Source of the DNA: Bdellovibrionales bacterium
GTDB taxonomy: Bacteria; Bdellovibrionota; UBA2361; JAGRAS01
DNA: 7,765 bases
Reading direction: 5' to 3'
Assembly: GCA_020434465.1 (NCBI GenBank)
Contig: JAGRAS010000066.1
Span: 1-7,765, forward strand
Made by a program: the position numbers and the translations under genes. This document shows positions 5,611 through 7,765 of the stretch, in pieces (positions within the stretch are counted from its first letter, which is position 1; each line of letters begins with the position of its first letter). The notes below the pieces were generated by a model that saw only the letters and a list, made by a program, of their open reading frames with translations, did not search any database and was not told the origin of the DNA.

Positions 5611-7317
5611 ATGTCTTTGTTTCAAAGTAAAGTAATAAGAAGAGGAGTTTCAGCGCTAACTTTAGCGGGAGCCAGCTTTTTTGTAAGTGACAAGAGTAGA
5701 GATTCAGACTTATATCAACCTGGTCAAGTCTTTGGTGTTAAAGAATCTAGAGTCAGTCGTGCTGAGCTCGCAAAGTTTAAAGAAAGTGCGCAAATTGTAT
5801 TAGAGCGTATTAAAGAAGGCAAAAAAACTATAGCGGCTAAAAAAGATGACTATCAAAAACTGCTTGAAAATTATGTGTTGAAGTATGGAGCTGCTGGTAA
5901 GCCAAAGTTTATTTTAAATCCTGATATAGAAGTTAAATCTGTTGAATATGATAGCACAGCGCTAACTCATCCGAGAAAAGATACTGAATATCGGAGGCTT
6001 GCAAGCGAAGTGTATCTAGAGGCAGCCTCTCTTTCAGTTTATATACTTGCGTTTTTTAGAAATTCTGAAGACGAGCCTAATATTACTGATTTGTTACCAA
6101 ACATTAGCAAACTGTTTGATCATCCTATAATTGAGCCTGTTGTTAAAACAGGTGATTTTTCAAAACTGCTTCGATTGCTTGTTGAATCTGGTAACTTTGA
6201 ATTTAGAAGTTTTAGAAATCCTAATTCTTTTTTTGATATGCTTGCAGATCAAGCTGATCTAAATCAAATAAGTGAAGCTTACCCTGAGCTTATGATTGAA
6301 AACGAATCTGTGGAAATTCTCTTGAGTAAAATTGAACCAATTCTTAGAGAATATTTTACTGGCTTTCCTGAAAGTTTTCCTAAGCTTGTTATCAGTCATA
6401 GTAGTGAAGATTTAGATCCTACGGGAAATGCTGCATCGAGTGGTGTTTCTGGGTGTCACTTTCCTTTGTTAGATAAAATAGTCATATGTGAATCAAATCT
6501 AATTTCTCAAATACTAGTACTTTCACATGAGATTGGACATATAATTGATAGAAGTCGTGAGCGAGAGATTATTGGAATTAGCAAGAAATTTGATGATATT
6601 GAAAGATATGAAACTGAGATAGAAGAGCTAGCTTTAAAAGGCATAAAGTTTTGCGATGAATTGGATTTAATCTGTGAAAGCTTGGATGAAAATTCTCCTG
6701 CGATTCATCGCTTATCCAATATTTTTTTGCAGTTACATGCTTTGCTTGAAAGTTATAACACTTTTTGTAAAGAGACTTCTAAAAATGTAGTTTTATGTAA
6801 TGAAAATGAATTACATACGGGAAGTTTAATTGAAGAAGCTTCTGCGTACGTTTGCCAGGATTTAATATTGAATGTTTTTTTAGAGGAGTACCCTAAGATA
6901 AGAGACGCGGTATTTCGCATACGAGATCGAGCAAGTAGATTAAGTCAAGCTGATCACCATGGCTCATTTGCTTTTGCAAGGAAAACTATTGATATTGATT
7001 TTAATCGGGATCCCGTTGCGGCATTGAATTATTTAATAGCAAGCAAGAGTCCTTCTGAACTAGAAGAAATTAGAGACAGTATAATTGAATATAATTCTAA
7101 CGATGGGATTTCTAGGGGGAGTGATCTTAAGGCTGATCAGGGGTTTAGTAATGATTTAATTAGATCCACATATGAGAAGATCCATAAGATTACTATAGAG
7201 GCTAAAAAAATGGAAATGCCTGATATTGAGGCTGCAATTAAAGCAAAGGATCTTATTATTTATCAACTAGCAAGTAAGTTCTTGTCATCTTTAAATGTGA
7301 CGATTGAGACAAAATAA
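5611..7317 (+). CDS. Putative zinc metalloprotease (HEIGH motif), 568 residues
   Basis: The key evidence is HEIGH at 306-310, an HExxH zinc-binding and catalytic motif, at the start of a helix (ILVLSHEIGHIID). It follows an edge-like strand (DKIVICES, 288-295), as in zincin proteases. About 98 residues later SLIEEASAY (405-413) offers E408/E409 as a gluzincin-type third ligand; the spacing is longer than in ImmA/IrrE (M78) proteins, whose EA-containing third-ligand helix it otherwise recalls. ADHHGS (447-452) is another candidate metal or catalytic site. The N-terminus has Lys7 and twin Arg10-Arg11, then a short hydrophobic stretch (VSALTLAGASFFV, 13-25). This could be a weak Sec or Tat signal or an anchor, but it lacks a clean cleavage site. 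Residues 50-90 form a charged helix, possibly coiled coil. The C-terminal part (470-568) is helical and charged. The gene lies 13 bp after the 148-residue gene, with only an A-rich ribosome site. I cannot assign a peptidase family or substrate. Confidence 0.75.
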   Translation: MSLFQSKVIRRGVSALTLAGASFFVSDKSRDSDLYQPGQVFGVKESRVSRAELAKFKESAQIVLERIKEGKKTIAAKKDDYQKLLENYVLKYGAAGKPKFILNPDIEVKSVEYDSTALTHPRKDTEYRRLASEVYLEAASLSVYILAFFRNSEDEPNITDLLPNISKLFDHPIIEPVVKTGDFSKLLRLLVESGNFEFRSFRNPNSFFDMLADQADLNQISEAYPELMIENESVEILLSKIEPILREYFTGFPESFPKLVISHSSEDLDPTGNAASSGVSGCHFPLLDKIVICESNLISQILVLSHEIGHIIDRSREREIIGISKKFDDIERYETEIEELALKGIKFCDELDLICESLDENSPAIHRLSNIFLQLHALLESYNTFCKETSKNVVLCNENELHTGSLIEEASAYVCQDLILNVFLEEYPKIRDAVFRIRDRASRLSQADHHGSFAFARKTIDIDFNRDPVAALNYLIASKSPSELEEIRDSIIEYNSNDGISRGSDLKADQGFSNDLIRSTYEKIHKITIEAKKMEMPDIEAAIKAKDLIIYQLASKFLSSLNVTIETK

Positions 7318-7323
7318 TTTGTT

Positions 7324-7765
7324 TTAGCAAAACATTGGCTTAATCACTTCAAGAAATTTTTCTGCAATTGTTGCATGACCTTCATCACTTGGATGGAAGC
7401 CGTCTTGACTAACCAAAACATCTGAGAGAGATACCTCACTTAGCTCAACTACTACAGCACCATTGTCAGTGGCTAGTGCCCGTATTATCTGGTTAAACAA
7501 TGCAATTCTATCTAATGTAACATCAGGATCTGGCTCACTTATAAACCTTGGTAGTTTAGTTAGGTCAGGAATGGTGGCAATTACAATATATGCTGAAGTT
7601 TCATTTTTAATCTTAGATAGAATTTCACTTAAATCATTTTGAAAATCTATATCGGACACACCATTTACAATATCATTTCCTCCTGCAAAAATTGTTACTA
7701 GATCAGGTTCGCCCTCTAAGAGAATTGGTAATTCAACTTTTTGCATTTCATCTGTCTCAACCCCT
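7324..7765 (-). CDS. SGNH/GDSL-family hydrolase (N-terminus cut by window edge)
   Basis: The family comprises serine esterases, lipases and acyl-transfer enzymes. Two of its conserved blocks are visible: block III in PDLVTIFAGGND, where the Asn of GGND helps form the oxyanion hole, and block V in DGFHPSDEGH near the C-terminus, which supplies the catalytic Asp and His. IATIPDLTKLP between them is also typical. Block I (GDS with the catalytic Ser) and block II must lie beyond position 7765. The frame has no stop upstream of the Met codon at 7744-7746 and continues (VETDE) to the edge, so that Met is probably internal and about 60-100 residues are missing. The end of the protein (PMFC) is a normal length after block V. 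It is convergent with the metalloprotease gene, with only 6 bp between stop codons. Substrate is not predictable; no signal peptide can be judged because the N-terminus is absent. Confidence 0.9.
   Translation of the reverse strand, partial: GVETDEMQKVELPILLEGEPDLVTIFAGGNDIVNGVSDIDFQNDLSEILSKIKNETSAYIVIATIPDLTKLPRFISEPDPDVTLDRIALFNQIIRALATDNGAVVVELSEVSLSDVLVSQDGFHPSDEGHATIAEKFLEVIKPMFC

Noticed and set aside
7320..7334. TGTTTT-AGC-AAAACA between the convergent metalloprotease and SGNH genes as a bidirectional terminator
   Set aside because: The stem is almost entirely A/T, overlaps the SGNH stop codon, and has no T run on either side.

Overview
The window is AT-rich, roughly one third G+C judged by eye, and reads as chromosomal or large-contig DNA from a Gram-negative bacterium. 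The evidence for an outer membrane is a signal peptide-bearing beta-barrel protein that ends in a classic alternating hydrophobic beta-signal, plus a large cysteine-rich exported protein. Genes use the standard code and end in TAA or TAG. Shine-Dalgarno sequences are mostly weak. I cannot name the phylum: no rRNA, tRNA or housekeeping marker is present, and the two genes of clear family (Nudix, SGNH) are very widespread.

Layout from left to right. (1) The 3' end of an unrecognised + strand gene (to 172). (2) Two + strand genes for exported proteins: a small outer-membrane beta-barrel (335-895) and a 647-residue secreted cysteine-rich protein of unknown function (1072-3015). (3) A convergent junction with an elaborate nested inverted repeat (3015-3097) that probably acts as a terminator. 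(4) Two - strand genes: a 455-residue helical protein of unknown function interrupted by a 14-base A/T homopolymer (3136-4503), and a Nudix hydrolase of the NUDT15/MTH2-like type (4614-5039). (5) A 111-bp divergent intergenic region with promoter-like elements on both strands. (6) A tight + strand two-gene unit: an unrecognised 148-residue protein (5151-5597) and, 13 bp on, a 568-residue putative zinc metalloprotease with HEIGH (5611-7317). (7) A convergent - strand SGNH/GDSL hydrolase cut by the right edge (7324-7765).

No mobile element, CRISPR array, phage module or RNA gene was recognised, and no gene-free stretch exceeds 300 bp. Nothing here assembles into a multi-gene pathway that I can name. 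The best candidates for unusual biology are the A14 tract, which would work as an on/off switch because both one-base slips hit a stop within a few codons; the 148-aa/metalloprotease gene pair; and the nested inverted repeat at 3015-3097.
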